The notes below the pieces were generated by a model that was not told where the DNA came from, ran no database searches, and saw only the letters and a program-made list of their open reading frames with translations. 64,000 nucleotides of DNA from assembly GCF_028368935.1 (NCBI RefSeq), contig NZ_JAQNDK010000001.1, positions 1,364,001 to 1,428,000 of the forward strand. The letters are read 5' to 3'. Positions 1-10,614 of this stretch are shown piece by piece. Within the stretch, counting starts at the first letter, position 1, and every line of letters starts with the position of its first letter. Made by a program: the position numbers and the translations under genes. This DNA is from Sorangium aterium. GTDB lineage: Bacteria > Myxococcota_A > Polyangia > Polyangiales > Polyangiaceae.

Positions 1-1
1 A

Positions 2-19
2 AGGCGTCGTTCGACGCCT
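2..19. repeat. Perfect 18-base palindrome at window edge
   Basis: AGGCGTCG, a TT loop, then CGACGCCT form a perfect 8-base inverted repeat. It may be part of a terminator for the minus-strand operon that ends at 161, or belong to a gene to the left of the window. There is no T-tract on either side. Confidence 0.5.
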
Positions 20-125
20 CCCCCGCGGGCCCGCGACGCCCGCGCAGCGCCGCGCGTCGCTCGGGTCGACCTCCTCCCCAATACAGCCGCTAGCTCGCGA
101 TCGATCGCCGCCGCTCGTCCGCGAC

Positions 126-142
126 GGCCGCCCTCGGCGGCC
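126..142 (-). terminator. GC-rich hairpin after the PEGA operon
   Basis: GGCCGCC, a CTC loop and GGCGGCC form a perfect 7-base stem 18 bases past the last stop of the minus-strand kinase operon. No U-tract follows on that strand, so it is terminator-like or an mRNA-end stabiliser rather than a textbook intrinsic terminator. Confidence 0.4.
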
Positions 143-160
143 CGGAGCGCTGCGGTGCCT

Positions 161-1420
161 TCACCAGAACCGGCCGACGAGCCCTGCCCCGCCGAGCCCC
201 GGCCCGAGGATCGGCGCGGCCGAGAGCTCGAGCATCGGGCCGCCCGTGCGCGCGGGCGCGCGGTCCGTGCGCGCGGGCAGCGGCGGCGGGTTCGGCGTGT
301 CGAACGCGTAGAACACGAAGCCGCCGAGGGCGAACGCCGCGGCCGTGCCGAACAGGCCCATGGTCGCGTTCGCGAGCTCGTCGCGCGTGTCGAGGTGAGC
401 CTGGTAGTCGCCCAGCTCCTCCTCGGAGATCCCCTGCACCGCGCGCTTGTCCGCGATCTCGCGCGCCGTCTCCTCTTCAGCGAGGCTCGAGGTCAGCGTC
501 AGCACGCCGACGCCGGCGGACAGGACCCCCACGGCGACGAGGCCATAGGACATCTTCCGCTGGAAGGAGCTCGAGAGGCTCACCTCGACGAGACGGCGCT
601 CGCCGCGGCGGAGCGTCAGCTCGCGCGAGAACGGCGTGTGGCCGTTCTTCGTGGCGACGAAGAACCGCTTGCCAGGGGCGACCTGGAGGGGCGGCAGCGG
701 CGTCGTGCCGACGAGGCGCCCGTCCAGCGTGACCTGCGCGCCGACCGGGGCCTTCACCTGGAGGAGCGCCGGCCGCTCGCGCAGCTCCCGGTCGATCCCG
801 AGGATGTCCCCCTCGATCGCGACCACCTCGCGCTCCTCGTCGACGTGGCCGTCGGCCGTGATCTTGATCCGGTGCTTGCCCGGCTGCACCTCGGCCATCA
901 GCGGCACGTCGGCCAGCGCGCCGCCGTCGATGGACACGCGGGCCCCCGCGGTCGGCGAGGTGACGTTGATGCGGGTCCGCGGCCTGACGTCGGCCGGCGT
1001 CGCCTCCGCCGCGGCGGGCGCGGCGGGCGACGACGGAGCGCTCGCCTCGAGGCGCGCGGCCATCACCCCGAGCTCGCTCAGGGCGTCGGTCGCGTCCGCT
1101 CGTCGCCCGCCCTGCGGGACCTGCTCCAGGTAGCGCCGGTAGTTCGCGATGGCCGCCCGCAGCGCCTCGGGGCTCTGCTCGACCACGTACAGGCGCCGGT
1201 AGGCCTGGGCCAGCGAGAACAGGAGGGCGGGGCGCGGCGCCTTCCTGTACGCCGCCTCGAACGACTGCACCGCGTCGCGGTACCGTGTCGCGGCGTAGGC
1301 CTGGGCGCCGGCGTTGTAGAGCGCCTTCGCCTGCTCGATGTCCTCCTCCGCCGAGGCCGCGCTCGGCGCGAGCGCGGTCGCCGCGAGGGCCATGAGCACG
1401 GCGCATAGCGAGGTCTTCAT
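161..1420 (-). CDS. Exported TPR and PEGA-domain protein
   Basis: This 419-residue protein begins with a Sec-type signal peptide (MKTSLCAVLMALAATA, cleavage near ASAEE). A TPR-like helical region follows (residues about 25-120, with the motif YRDAVQSFEAAYRKAP). Two PEGA-type beta modules come next, around residues 150-290: TSPTAGARVSIDGG and VKAPVGAQVTLDGRLVGTTP. A hydrophobic stretch lies near residue 320 and the C terminus ends in aromatic VGRFW. PEGA domains are known to occur in surface or cell-envelope proteins; the substrate here is unknown. The start at 1420 gives the signal peptide and overlaps the upstream stop by ATGA, so translation is probably coupled. It is the last gene of a three-gene unit with an FG-GAP lipoprotein and a PEGA kinase. 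I infer a role in envelope signalling or assembly; no enzymatic motif is visible. Confidence 0.8.
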   Translation of the reverse strand: MKTSLCAVLMALAATALAPSAASAEEDIEQAKALYNAGAQAYAATRYRDAVQSFEAAYRKAPRPALLFSLAQAYRRLYVVEQSPEALRAAIANYRRYLEQVPQGGRRADATDALSELGVMAARLEASAPSSPAAPAAAEATPADVRPRTRINVTSPTAGARVSIDGGALADVPLMAEVQPGKHRIKITADGHVDEEREVVAIEGDILGIDRELRERPALLQVKAPVGAQVTLDGRLVGTTPLPPLQVAPGKRFFVATKNGHTPFSRELTLRRGERRLVEVSLSSSFQRKMSYGLVAVGVLSAGVGVLTLTSSLAEEETAREIADKRAVQGISEEELGDYQAHLDTRDELANATMGLFGTAAAFALGGFVFYAFDTPNPPPLPARTDRAPARTGGPMLELSAAPILGPGLGGAGLVGRFW

Positions 1421-4200
1421 CGGCGGATCGGGACTCCTTCGTGGACGCGGAGCGCGCCGTCGCTGAGCACCGCGAGATCGTCGACCCCATCGCCGAGGAC
1501 GTCGCACGTCGCGATCGCGGAGCCGCCGGGGAGGCCATCGAGCTTGCGGAGCTCGCGCTGGCCGAGGTCATGGCAGTCCGCCGCGCCCTCGCTGCACACG
1601 TCGAGCGCGTAGGCCGCGCTGCGCGTCAGCACGACGAGCGACCTCCCCGCCCCCGCGTCCACACGGGCGAAGTCGGCGCTGGTGACCTCGCTCGCCAGGT
1701 CCTCGAGACCGGGGTCGGGCGCCTCGAGCTCGATCGGCGCCTCGATCGCGCCATCGCCCGTGTTCCAGAAGACGGCGAGCCGGCTCGCGGTGATCCTGCG
1801 GGTACCTGGCGCCAGCTCGTACGCGATGCCCACGACGTCCGCGTGCCCGTCGCCGTCCATGTCGCCGGCGCGGAGCCCCCCGTACAGCCTGTGAGGCGCG
1901 GGCGCGAAGGCCGCCTCCGGCGCCTCGAAGGCGCCGCTCGCGCTACGGCGCACGAGGGCGATCGCGCCGGCCAGGGCCGGCGTCCCCGCCCCCGCCGCCG
2001 CGTCCTCCTCCGCGACCTCGATCGGCAGCGAGAGGACGAGCTCATCGGTTCCATCGCTGTCGAGATCGACGGCGACCCCATCCAGCGCCCACGCGGGCTC
2101 CCGGGAGGGAACAAGCTCCGCGGGGAGCGAGACGCGGTGCTTGGCCTCGTCGACCATGGCGATGGCGCCCGAGTCGACCGCCGGCAGGAGCCAGAGCTCG
2201 GCCGAGCCCCGGGAGGAGCCAGGGCTCGGAGGTGCGATCGTCAGCGAGGCGACCTCCGCCCGATCGCCCCCGAAGCGGCCGGCGATGCTCCTCACGGCGC
2301 GCAGCTCGCCTGCCTGCCGCACGTCGCCCGAGCGGACGAGCGGCAGCGGCGGCAGCAGCGACCGCGAGCTGCTGCCCTCGATGAGGCTGAACGCGACGTC
2401 CCCGCCGTGCGAGAAGAGCACGCTGATGTCGTCCACGGCGTCGTCCGGCTCGGGGAGCCGCACCGCCGCGATGTCGAGGAGCCCCTCGAAGGCGCCGAGC
2501 CGCACCGGCGGCTCCGGCGCCTTCATGTACCGGCCGAAGCAGACGGCCAGCGTCGGGTGATCCGCGCTCGACAGCGAGCTCCCGGCGCTCTCGGCGAACG
2601 AGAGGTCCGGCAGGAGGTCACCGTCGAAGTCGCCCACGACGAAGCTCGAGACGTTGCCCAGCGTCGGGATCTTGAGCTCGTTGAGCTTGAAGTCGGAGGC
2701 CTGCGCGCCGGGGACGCCGTTGAAGAACGTCAGATCCGTCGCGTCCGCGGAGCCGGCGACGACGTCGGGCGCGCCGTTGCCGGTCAGGTCTGCGATCACC
2801 GCGCTGGTCCAGCGCCGGCCGTTCGCCGGCGCGAGCCGGCCGAACTCGACCTGGTAGGGAGGAGACGGCCGGGCCTCTCCGAGCCTCACGGCGTCGGGGT
2901 CCACGATGTCGATCACGCCGTCGCCGTTGAGATCACCGATCGCGACGGGGGCCCCGAAGCCGGGCAAGCGCTCGGAGCTCATGTCGCCCGCCGGGTACGA
3001 GAGATCGCCGTACGGCGCCATGTCGCCGAACGCGCCGCCGCCTGCGCCCTCGGCGACGTCGAGCTCGTAGCAAGGCGCGTCCGCGGGCAAGCGGGAGTCA
3101 GGCTGCGCGCACGTGGCGCCCACGAGCAGATCGAGGACGCCGTCGCCTGTCACGTCCCGGAGGAAGGCCGCGCCCGCGAGCCGCGCGCCGGCCGGGAGCT
3201 CCACCGCTGTGTGCGCGCCGTCGTCCGGCGAGTAGATATGCACGGCCGAGTCGTCCGTGAGGGCGACGACCACCTCGTGGAGCGGGCCGCCGCCGAGCTC
3301 CGCGCTCGCGAGCGGGCCGGCGAGGTCGCGCAGCCCGCGCTGCCGATCGATGAGCGACAGCCGGCCGCTCTCCGACCCCTGCACGACGGCGATGACGTCC
3401 TCCGGCGCCGCCCCACGCATGTCGGTCCCGACGACCAGGGCGACCCACGTCTGTCCGTCCTCGCGCGTGCTTCCGACGGGCAAGAGCCGCGCGCCGCGGA
3501 GCGTCGTCGTCTCGGACGCCGCGCCGAGCAGCGAACCCAGGCGAAACACCGACGCGAGCACGGGGACCGGCGCGAACGTGCGGCCGGGCTCGCCGCTCAG
3601 GATCGCCACGCCAGGCCCCACGCTGAGCGCGATGTCCGTCGTCCCGTCGTCGGTGAGGCGCGCGAGCGCGGGCGTGTCCCCCGCGGAGGGGATCGACACC
3701 TGGGTCCCCACCGTGCTGTTCGCATCGAAATAGAGCGCCTCGAGGCTCGTCGAGCCGACGCCCACGAGGTCGCCGCGGCCGTCGCCGTCGAGATCACCCG
3801 TGATCAGCCGCTGCGCGCCGAGCGGCAGCGCGGCGCCGAGCGGCTTGAAATTGCCCGTGGAGACGCGGCACACGCGGTCGACCCCGCAGCCCCACCCGCT
3901 CGGGCACTCGTGGTCCACGTCGTCGCACGAGAAGCGGCACTCGTTCTCGCTTCCGGCCGGGTTGCACATGGTCTTCGAGGCCGCGCCCTGCGCATCCCGC
4001 GTCGTCACCTCGCAGGGCTCGCTGGCCTCGAAGCAGTCGCAGTCCTCGTTGCGCGACGGCTCGATGACGCCGTTGCCGCACACGCCCGGGGAGATCTCGC
4101 CGAGCTCCTCGCATCCGGTCGAGCCGGCAGCCGCGACGAGCAGCGCCGCGGCACCCCCGATCGCCCGCACCCGTCGCCTGAAGCTGGGCCGCGCGCGCAT
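1417..4200 (-). CDS. Large FG-GAP/VCBS-repeat lipoprotein
   Basis: This 927-residue protein starts with basic residues and a hydrophobic segment ending in GSTGC, a plausible lipobox with Cys30. A Cys-rich stretch follows (residues about 30-100, including CGNGVIEP and CPSGWGCG), as seen in many myxobacterial surface lipoproteins. Most of the rest is a series of FG-GAP/VCBS blades with Asp-rich Ca-binding loops, for example GDLDGDGRGD, GDLNGDGVID, GDFDGDLLPD and GDMDGDGHAD. Such blades normally fold into a beta-propeller that binds ligands or partners on the cell surface. The gene lies 2 bases after the kinase stop and overlaps the next gene by 4 bases, so the three are almost certainly one transcript. 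The start at 4200 is chosen because it yields the signal sequence. The longer overlapping reading frame upstream is a shadow of the kinase gene. Confidence 0.85.
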   Translation of the reverse strand: MRARPSFRRRVRAIGGAAALLVAAAGSTGCEELGEISPGVCGNGVIEPSRNEDCDCFEASEPCEVTTRDAQGAASKTMCNPAGSENECRFSCDDVDHECPSGWGCGVDRVCRVSTGNFKPLGAALPLGAQRLITGDLDGDGRGDLVGVGSTSLEALYFDANSTVGTQVSIPSAGDTPALARLTDDGTTDIALSVGPGVAILSGEPGRTFAPVPVLASVFRLGSLLGAASETTTLRGARLLPVGSTREDGQTWVALVVGTDMRGAAPEDVIAVVQGSESGRLSLIDRQRGLRDLAGPLASAELGGGPLHEVVVALTDDSAVHIYSPDDGAHTAVELPAGARLAGAAFLRDVTGDGVLDLLVGATCAQPDSRLPADAPCYELDVAEGAGGGAFGDMAPYGDLSYPAGDMSSERLPGFGAPVAIGDLNGDGVIDIVDPDAVRLGEARPSPPYQVEFGRLAPANGRRWTSAVIADLTGNGAPDVVAGSADATDLTFFNGVPGAQASDFKLNELKIPTLGNVSSFVVGDFDGDLLPDLSFAESAGSSLSSADHPTLAVCFGRYMKAPEPPVRLGAFEGLLDIAAVRLPEPDDAVDDISVLFSHGGDVAFSLIEGSSSRSLLPPLPLVRSGDVRQAGELRAVRSIAGRFGGDRAEVASLTIAPPSPGSSRGSAELWLLPAVDSGAIAMVDEAKHRVSLPAELVPSREPAWALDGVAVDLDSDGTDELVLSLPIEVAEEDAAAGAGTPALAGAIALVRRSASGAFEAPEAAFAPAPHRLYGGLRAGDMDGDGHADVVGIAYELAPGTRRITASRLAVFWNTGDGAIEAPIELEAPDPGLEDLASEVTSADFARVDAGAGRSLVVLTRSAAYALDVCSEGAADCHDLGQRELRKLDGLPGGSAIATCDVLGDGVDDLAVLSDGALRVHEGVPIRR

Positions 4201-4202
4201 GC

Positions 4203-5936
<1,734 letters not shown>

Positions 5937-6129
5937 GAGAAATCCACGGAGAGCGTACACGGGGAGCCCGGCGCAGCCCAGGGCCCCGAGCGTCGCAAAC
6001 CGGCGAGAGCTCTGTGCTCCGGCCTCCGGCGGGCGGGCGCAGCGTGGAGCGTCCCTCCGGCGTCGCATGGCGCGTCGCTGCGTCGAGGCCCGACCTAGGC
6101 GCCCCGCGCGCAGGAGGTCGCCGCAAGGG

Positions 6130-6349
6130 CCACCCGGTGGCCCCGAACGGGTGAGGCGCCTTCCGCGCGGCGCCCGCTCGAACGAGCAATACGCCTCCTT
6201 CTCCTCACGTCTCTCCTCCTCGCGCTTCCCGCTCACGGTGAGGCGGTTGTCCGAGAACGACGCGCCGACATCATGAGGTTCCAGGGACTCCAATCCAAGG
6301 AGGCTCCTGACAGAGCCAGTTTGTTCTCCTGGCGACGAATGATGTTCAT
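6130..6349 (-). pseudogene. Decayed Hsp20 (small heat-shock protein) gene
   Basis: A strong ribosome site (AAGGAGG) precedes an ATG at 6349 that opens MNIIRRQENKLALS and then WSPWNLMM, like the N terminus of small heat-shock proteins. That frame stops after about 38 codons. In another frame, bases about 6174-6258 encode DNRLTVSGKREEERREEKEA followed by YCSFER. This is the hallmark alpha-crystallin block of Hsp20 (G/D-NRLT-I/V-SGKRE, then Y-x-x-x-ER). Further traces (GRRLTRSGPP) resemble the usual FxRSFxLP strand. A deletion and frameshifts separate the pieces and the C-terminal IxV region is gone. A 17-base palindrome (GGGCCACC c GGTGGCCC, 6127-6143) sits at the decayed end. The bases on either side (5937-6129 and 6350-6591) hold nothing else I can name. 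Confidence 0.72.
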
Positions 6350-6591
6350 GACAGCCTCCTTTCGGTGCGTTGCGCCGCACTCCCTCCCTCGCGGAGCCGG
6401 CGTGACCAGAGGCCACGAGGGAAACGATGTAACGGGACGCTGACGTAGCGCCTCGCGCGGAGAACGGGCAAATACGGCAATCTTGGCACTGTCACGACAG
6501 CATCGGGGCGCCGTCCAGCGACGACCATGACCTGAACGCTATGGTAGGGCCGTTGCCGCTCATGTAACGTTGCGCCCGTAGCCGAGGGCGC

Positions 6592-7722
6592 ATGGAACAG
6601 CACGAGCCGAGATCCAAGGTGCTGGTCGTCGATGACAACGAACAGAACCGCGCGCTCGCCCAGGCCACGCTCGAGGACGACGGCTACGAGGTCGTGCTCG
6701 CCGTCACGGGAGAGGAGGCCCTCGAGCAATTCGAGCGCCACAAGCCGGATTGCGTGCTCCTCGACGTGCGGATGCCGGGGATGGACGGGTTCGCCGTGTG
6801 CTCCCGGCTCCGCAGCCTGCCCGAGGGCGCGAGCACGCCGATCGTGTTCTTGACGGCGCTCCGCGACGTCGACACGTTCGATAGCGCGCTTCGCGCCGGG
6901 GGCGACGACTTCCTGACGAAGCCGATCCGCCCGTCGGAACTGCTCGTGCGGGTGCAGGCCGCCCTGCGGCTGCGGCGGCTCGGCGCGGAGCTGCGCGACC
7001 ACGTCGAGCTCGTCCGGCAGCAGCGCGACGCGCTGATGCGCCTCCAGCTCCAGAAAGAGCGGCTCACGGCGTTCGTCGTGCACGATCTGAAGAACCCCGT
7101 CAGCAGCATGGACCTGCACGCGCAGTTCCTGCTCCGGGACCGCGCGCTCCCGGAGGAGGCGCGCGACTCCGCGCGGCACATCCGCGACCAGGCGCGCGCC
7201 CTGCTGCGGCTCATCTACAACCTGCTCGACATCAGCAAGAGCGAGGAGGGGAGGCTCGCCCCCGAGCGAGCGAGCGTCGATCTCCGCGCGCTCGTCCTCG
7301 AGGTGTTCGCCGCGCTCGACCTGCGCGCGAGCTCCCGCTCGATCTCCCTGCGCGAGACCGTCGAGGCGCCCGCCGTCCGGGCCGACCCGGACCTGCTCCG
7401 CCGCACGATCGAGAACCTCCTCGAGAACGCGATCGTCCACGCCCCGCCCGGGACGGCGGTGACCGTGAGCGCCGTGAAGCGCGGCGCCGAGGTGGAGATC
7501 CGCGTCGCGGACGCGGGGCCGGGCATCCCCGCCGAGCTGCGCGAGCAGGTGTTCGATCGCTTCGTCCAGCTCGGAGGCGACGCTCCAGCCCTCCACCGCG
7601 CCGGCCGCGGCCTCGGGCTCGCGTTCTGCAAGATGGCCGTCGAGGCGCACGGCGGGACCATCCGGATCGAGGACAACGCGCCTGGCGCCGTGTTCTGTGT
7701 GAGGTTCCCCGATGACCCATGA
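6592..7722 (+). CDS. Hybrid sensor kinase, REC-HisKA-HATPase
   Basis: This 376-residue protein has an N-terminal receiver (residues 8-125, acidic pair DD at 14-15, phospho-acceptor Asp58 in LLDVRMPGMDG, Lys110 in LTKP). A coiled linker leads to a HisKA domain with His164 in FVVHDLKNP and a HATPase_c domain with N box ENLLENAIVHA and G boxes DAGPGIP and GRGLGLAF. There is no membrane segment or signal peptide, so it is cytoplasmic. The REC-first order suggests its kinase activity is gated by phosphorelay from another kinase. Its stop overlaps the start of the next histidine kinase by 11 bases, which points to co-translation and a joint pathway. Neither protein carries a DNA-binding output domain. 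Confidence 0.92.
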   Translation: MEQHEPRSKVLVVDDNEQNRALAQATLEDDGYEVVLAVTGEEALEQFERHKPDCVLLDVRMPGMDGFAVCSRLRSLPEGASTPIVFLTALRDVDTFDSALRAGGDDFLTKPIRPSELLVRVQAALRLRRLGAELRDHVELVRQQRDALMRLQLQKERLTAFVVHDLKNPVSSMDLHAQFLLRDRALPEEARDSARHIRDQARALLRLIYNLLDISKSEEGRLAPERASVDLRALVLEVFAALDLRASSRSISLRETVEAPAVRADPDLLRRTIENLLENAIVHAPPGTAVTVSAVKRGAEVEIRVADAGPGIPAELREQVFDRFVQLGGDAPALHRAGRGLGLAFCKMAVEAHGGTIRIEDNAPGAVFCVRFPDDP

Positions 7723-9721
7723 AATCTCCTCCGCCGAGCGCCTGCCTGCACCCGAGCCGGCGCCCCAGGCACCTGGCGCTCGCCAGCTCGACGACGGCAC
7801 GTTCCGCCTGCTCATCGACGCGGCGCCCGACGCCATGGTGGTCGTCGACGAACAGGGACGTATCGTGTTCGTCAACGTCCAGACCGAGCGAATGTTCGGC
7901 TACACGCGCGGCGAGCTCATCGGGCAGGCGATCGAGATCCTGCTCCCGGAGCGATTCCAGCGGTCTCACGTCGCGAACCGCTCGGCGTTCATCGCCGCGC
8001 CCAGGGCGCGCCCCATGGGGTCGGGGCTGGAGCTGTTCGGCCGCCGGAGGGACGGCAGCGAGTTCCCGGTCGAGATCAGCCTCAGCCCGCTGGCGACCGA
8101 GGGGGGCACCCTCTTCTCGAGCGCCATCCGCGACATCGGCGACCGCAAGCGCCTGGAGGCCGTGGCGCAACGCACGAGCGACCTCCTGCGGAGCGCGGTG
8201 GAGAGCTTCCAGGGCGCGTTCGCCGTGTTCGACGCGCAGGATCGGCTCGCGCTCTGCAACAGCGTGTACCGGCACTGGCTCGGCGCGCGGGTGGACGGCC
8301 CCATGGTCGGGCGGAGCTATGATGAGATCCTCGGCGAGAGCCTCGCCGCGGGGCTGTTCGCCCTCGGCGGCGAGCCTCCGGCCGCCCTCCGCGAGAGGAT
8401 GCTCGCGTACCACGCGGAGCCGAATGGCACGCTGGATCTCTGCACGAGCGACGGGCGCAGCCTGCGCGCGACCGAGCGCCGCACGGCCGAGGGCGGGACC
8501 GTGTGCACCCTCTGGGACATGACCGGCGACGTGCAGCGCGAGGAGGAGCTCCGCAAGGCGCGGGGCATCGCCGAGGCCGCGAGCTCCGCGAAGAGCGAGT
8601 TCCTCGCCTCGATGAGCCACGAGCTCCGCACGCCGCTCAACGCGATCCTCGGCTTCGCCCAGCTCTTGCACCGCGACAGGAAGACGCCGCTCACCGATCG
8701 CCAGAAGGAGCGGATAGAGCACGTCCTCAAGGGCGGCGAGCACCTGCTCAAGCTCATCGACGACATCCTGGACCTCTCGCGCATCGAGGCGGGCCGCGTC
8801 ACTGTGTCGATCGAGCCGGTGAACGTCCCCGAGGTGCTGGCCGAGGTGAAGACGACGCTCGACCCGATGGCCCAGCGCGCCGGGATCGAGATCGCGCTCG
8901 CGCCCCTCCCCGCGGAGCTCCCGAAGATCACGGCGGATCGCACGCGCTTCGCGCAGATCCTCATGAACTACGGCTCGAACGCGATCAAGTACGGCCGCAG
9001 GGGGGGCCGCGCCACGATCGCGGTCTCGATGCCGGAGGACGGGGTCGTGAAGATCTGCGTGATCGACAACGGCATCGGCATCCCCCAGGAGCAGCACGCG
9101 AAGATCTTCCAGCCCTTCCAGCGCGCCGGTCAGGAGACGGGCCCGATCGAGGGGACCGGGATCGGCCTCGCCATCACGAAGCGGCTCGCGGAGCTCATGG
9201 GCGGCGGCGTCGGCTTCGCCAGCATCCCGGGCGAAGGGTCCGAGTTCTGGATCGAGCTCCCGGCGCACCAGGAGCCGCCGGCGGTCGCCGCCCCGGCGCA
9301 GGCGGGCGCGCGCCTGGAGGCGTCGCCGCTCGCCGGGCCCGGCGGCGTCCGTCATTCGGTCCTGTACGTCGAAGACAACCCGTCGAACATCGCGTTCATG
9401 GAGGAGCTCATCTCCGAGTTCGAGCGTGTCCACCTGATCACCGCGCCGAACGCCGAGATCGGCATCGAGCTCGCGCGCTCGCGTCAACCCGAGGTCGTCA
9501 TCATGGACATCAACCTCCCCGGGATGAGCGGCTACGAGGCCATGCGCAAGCTCGAAGAGTGGCCGGAGACGCGCGACATCCCCGTGATCGCGCTCAGCGC
9601 GGCGGCGATGGCCCGGGATACCCGCCGCGCCGAGCAGGCCGGGTTCTACCGGTACCTGACCAAGCCGGTGAGGGTCGACGAGCTGACCACCGTCCTCGAG
9701 GAGCTCCTCCTCCCGACGTAG
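7712..9721 (+). CDS. Hybrid histidine kinase, PAS-PAS-HisKA-HATPase-REC
   Basis: This 669-residue cytoplasmic kinase has a PAS domain at about residues 32-145, with a PAC end (IRDIGDRKRLE), and a second PAS-like domain at 160-280. HisKA follows with His303 in SMSHELRTPLN. The HATPase domain has a N box written MNYGSNAIKYG and G motifs DNGIGIP and GTGIGLAIT. A C-terminal receiver spans about 548-669 with Asp599 in VVIMDINLPGMSG and Lys in LTKP. All phosphotransfer residues are present. It overlaps the REC-HisKA gene before it by 11 bases and lies 14 bases before a phosphotransferase gene, so the three form a likely operon. The PAS signal is unknown; no haem or flavin signature could be assigned. 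Confidence 0.92.
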   Translation: MTHEISSAERLPAPEPAPQAPGARQLDDGTFRLLIDAAPDAMVVVDEQGRIVFVNVQTERMFGYTRGELIGQAIEILLPERFQRSHVANRSAFIAAPRARPMGSGLELFGRRRDGSEFPVEISLSPLATEGGTLFSSAIRDIGDRKRLEAVAQRTSDLLRSAVESFQGAFAVFDAQDRLALCNSVYRHWLGARVDGPMVGRSYDEILGESLAAGLFALGGEPPAALRERMLAYHAEPNGTLDLCTSDGRSLRATERRTAEGGTVCTLWDMTGDVQREEELRKARGIAEAASSAKSEFLASMSHELRTPLNAILGFAQLLHRDRKTPLTDRQKERIEHVLKGGEHLLKLIDDILDLSRIEAGRVTVSIEPVNVPEVLAEVKTTLDPMAQRAGIEIALAPLPAELPKITADRTRFAQILMNYGSNAIKYGRRGGRATIAVSMPEDGVVKICVIDNGIGIPQEQHAKIFQPFQRAGQETGPIEGTGIGLAITKRLAELMGGGVGFASIPGEGSEFWIELPAHQEPPAVAAPAQAGARLEASPLAGPGGVRHSVLYVEDNPSNIAFMEELISEFERVHLITAPNAEIGIELARSRQPEVVIMDINLPGMSGYEAMRKLEEWPETRDIPVIALSAAAMARDTRRAEQAGFYRYLTKPVRVDELTTVLEELLLPT

Positions 9722-9735
9722 CGCGCCGAGGCTGG

Positions 9736-10503
9736 ATGGTCGACGAGCAGGTATTCAAGGGCGGCGTGAACACCGTGCGCCGGCGCGGCGACAGGGTCTA
9801 CCGGCCGGCGACGGCGGCCACGCCTGCCATCCACCGGCTGCTGCGGCACCTCCGCGCGGCGGGCTTCGACGCGGCGCCGGAGCCGCTCGGGTGCGACGAC
9901 GAGGGGAACGAGGTGCTGTCGTACCTCGATGGCGATGTACACAACCCGCTCCCGGCCGAGCTGCGCACTCCCGAGCTCCTCGCGTCCGCCGCCACCCTGC
10001 TGCGCCGGTTCCACGACGCCAGCGCGACGTTCGTGTCGGAGCCTGACGACCGGTGGCAGCTCCCGCCTCGCCCACCGGCCGAGGTGATCTGTCACGGCGA
10101 CCTCGCGCCCTACAACTGTGTCGTCCGCGACGGCCGGGTCGTCGGCTTCATCGATTTCGATACCGCTCATCCGGGCCCGCGCGTGTGGGACGTGGCGTAC
10201 GCTGTCTATCGTTTCGCGCCGCTGCACGCGCCGAGCAACCCGGACAGCGCCGGCAGCCCCGAGGACCAGGCGCGGCGCGCAGCTCGGTTCTGCCGCGCTT
10301 ATGGCTTCGCGCCCGGGCCCCTGTTGCTCGACACCGTGGCCGACCGGCTGGCGGCGCTGCTCGCCTCCATGCGCGCGCGGGCCGCGGCCGGCGACACGGC
10401 ATCTCAGGCGCACATCGCGGCCGGGCACCCTGCGTTGTACGAAGAGGACATCCGCTATTTGCGGGCGCAGCGCGATCGGCTGCTGCGGGCATTCACCCCG
10501 TGA
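9736..10503 (+). CDS. APH-fold phosphotransferase
   Basis: This 255-residue protein belongs to the aminoglycoside phosphotransferase/choline kinase fold. Brenner's motif HGDLAPYNCVV (residues about 116-126) and the Mg-binding loop IDFDTAHPG (about 136-144) are intact. The N-terminal lobe is short (FKGGVNTVRRRGDRVYR resembles the usual nucleotide-loop start). The family phosphorylates small hydroxylated molecules with ATP or GTP; the substrate cannot be read from sequence, and drug resistance is only one option. The ATG at 9736 is 14 bases after the histidine-kinase stop and keeps the first beta strands. Location in a signalling operon may mean co-expression only. Confidence 0.8.
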   Translation: MVDEQVFKGGVNTVRRRGDRVYRPATAATPAIHRLLRHLRAAGFDAAPEPLGCDDEGNEVLSYLDGDVHNPLPAELRTPELLASAATLLRRFHDASATFVSEPDDRWQLPPRPPAEVICHGDLAPYNCVVRDGRVVGFIDFDTAHPGPRVWDVAYAVYRFAPLHAPSNPDSAGSPEDQARRAARFCRAYGFAPGPLLLDTVADRLAALLASMRARAAAGDTASQAHIAAGHPALYEEDIRYLRAQRDRLLRAFTP

Positions 10504-10614
10504 TGAGCCGACACCTCCCGCCAGCCATCGAGGGGCCCAGAGGGAGCCGGGCTCGGAGGCGCTCCGTATCCAGGCCAACATGGAGAACGAGCGCGCGCGC
10601 CGCGAGCGGAAGTC

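Noticed and set aside
155-1408. Long plus-strand open frame antisense to the TPR-PEGA gene
   Set aside because: Arg-rich translation without domains; high GC content opens antisense frames. The minus strand has signal peptide, TPR and PEGA motifs.
6470-6530. Possible sigma-54 promoter (TTGGCACTGTCACGAC)
   Set aside because: The TGGCAC half is present, but no TTGC-type element lies at the required spacing.
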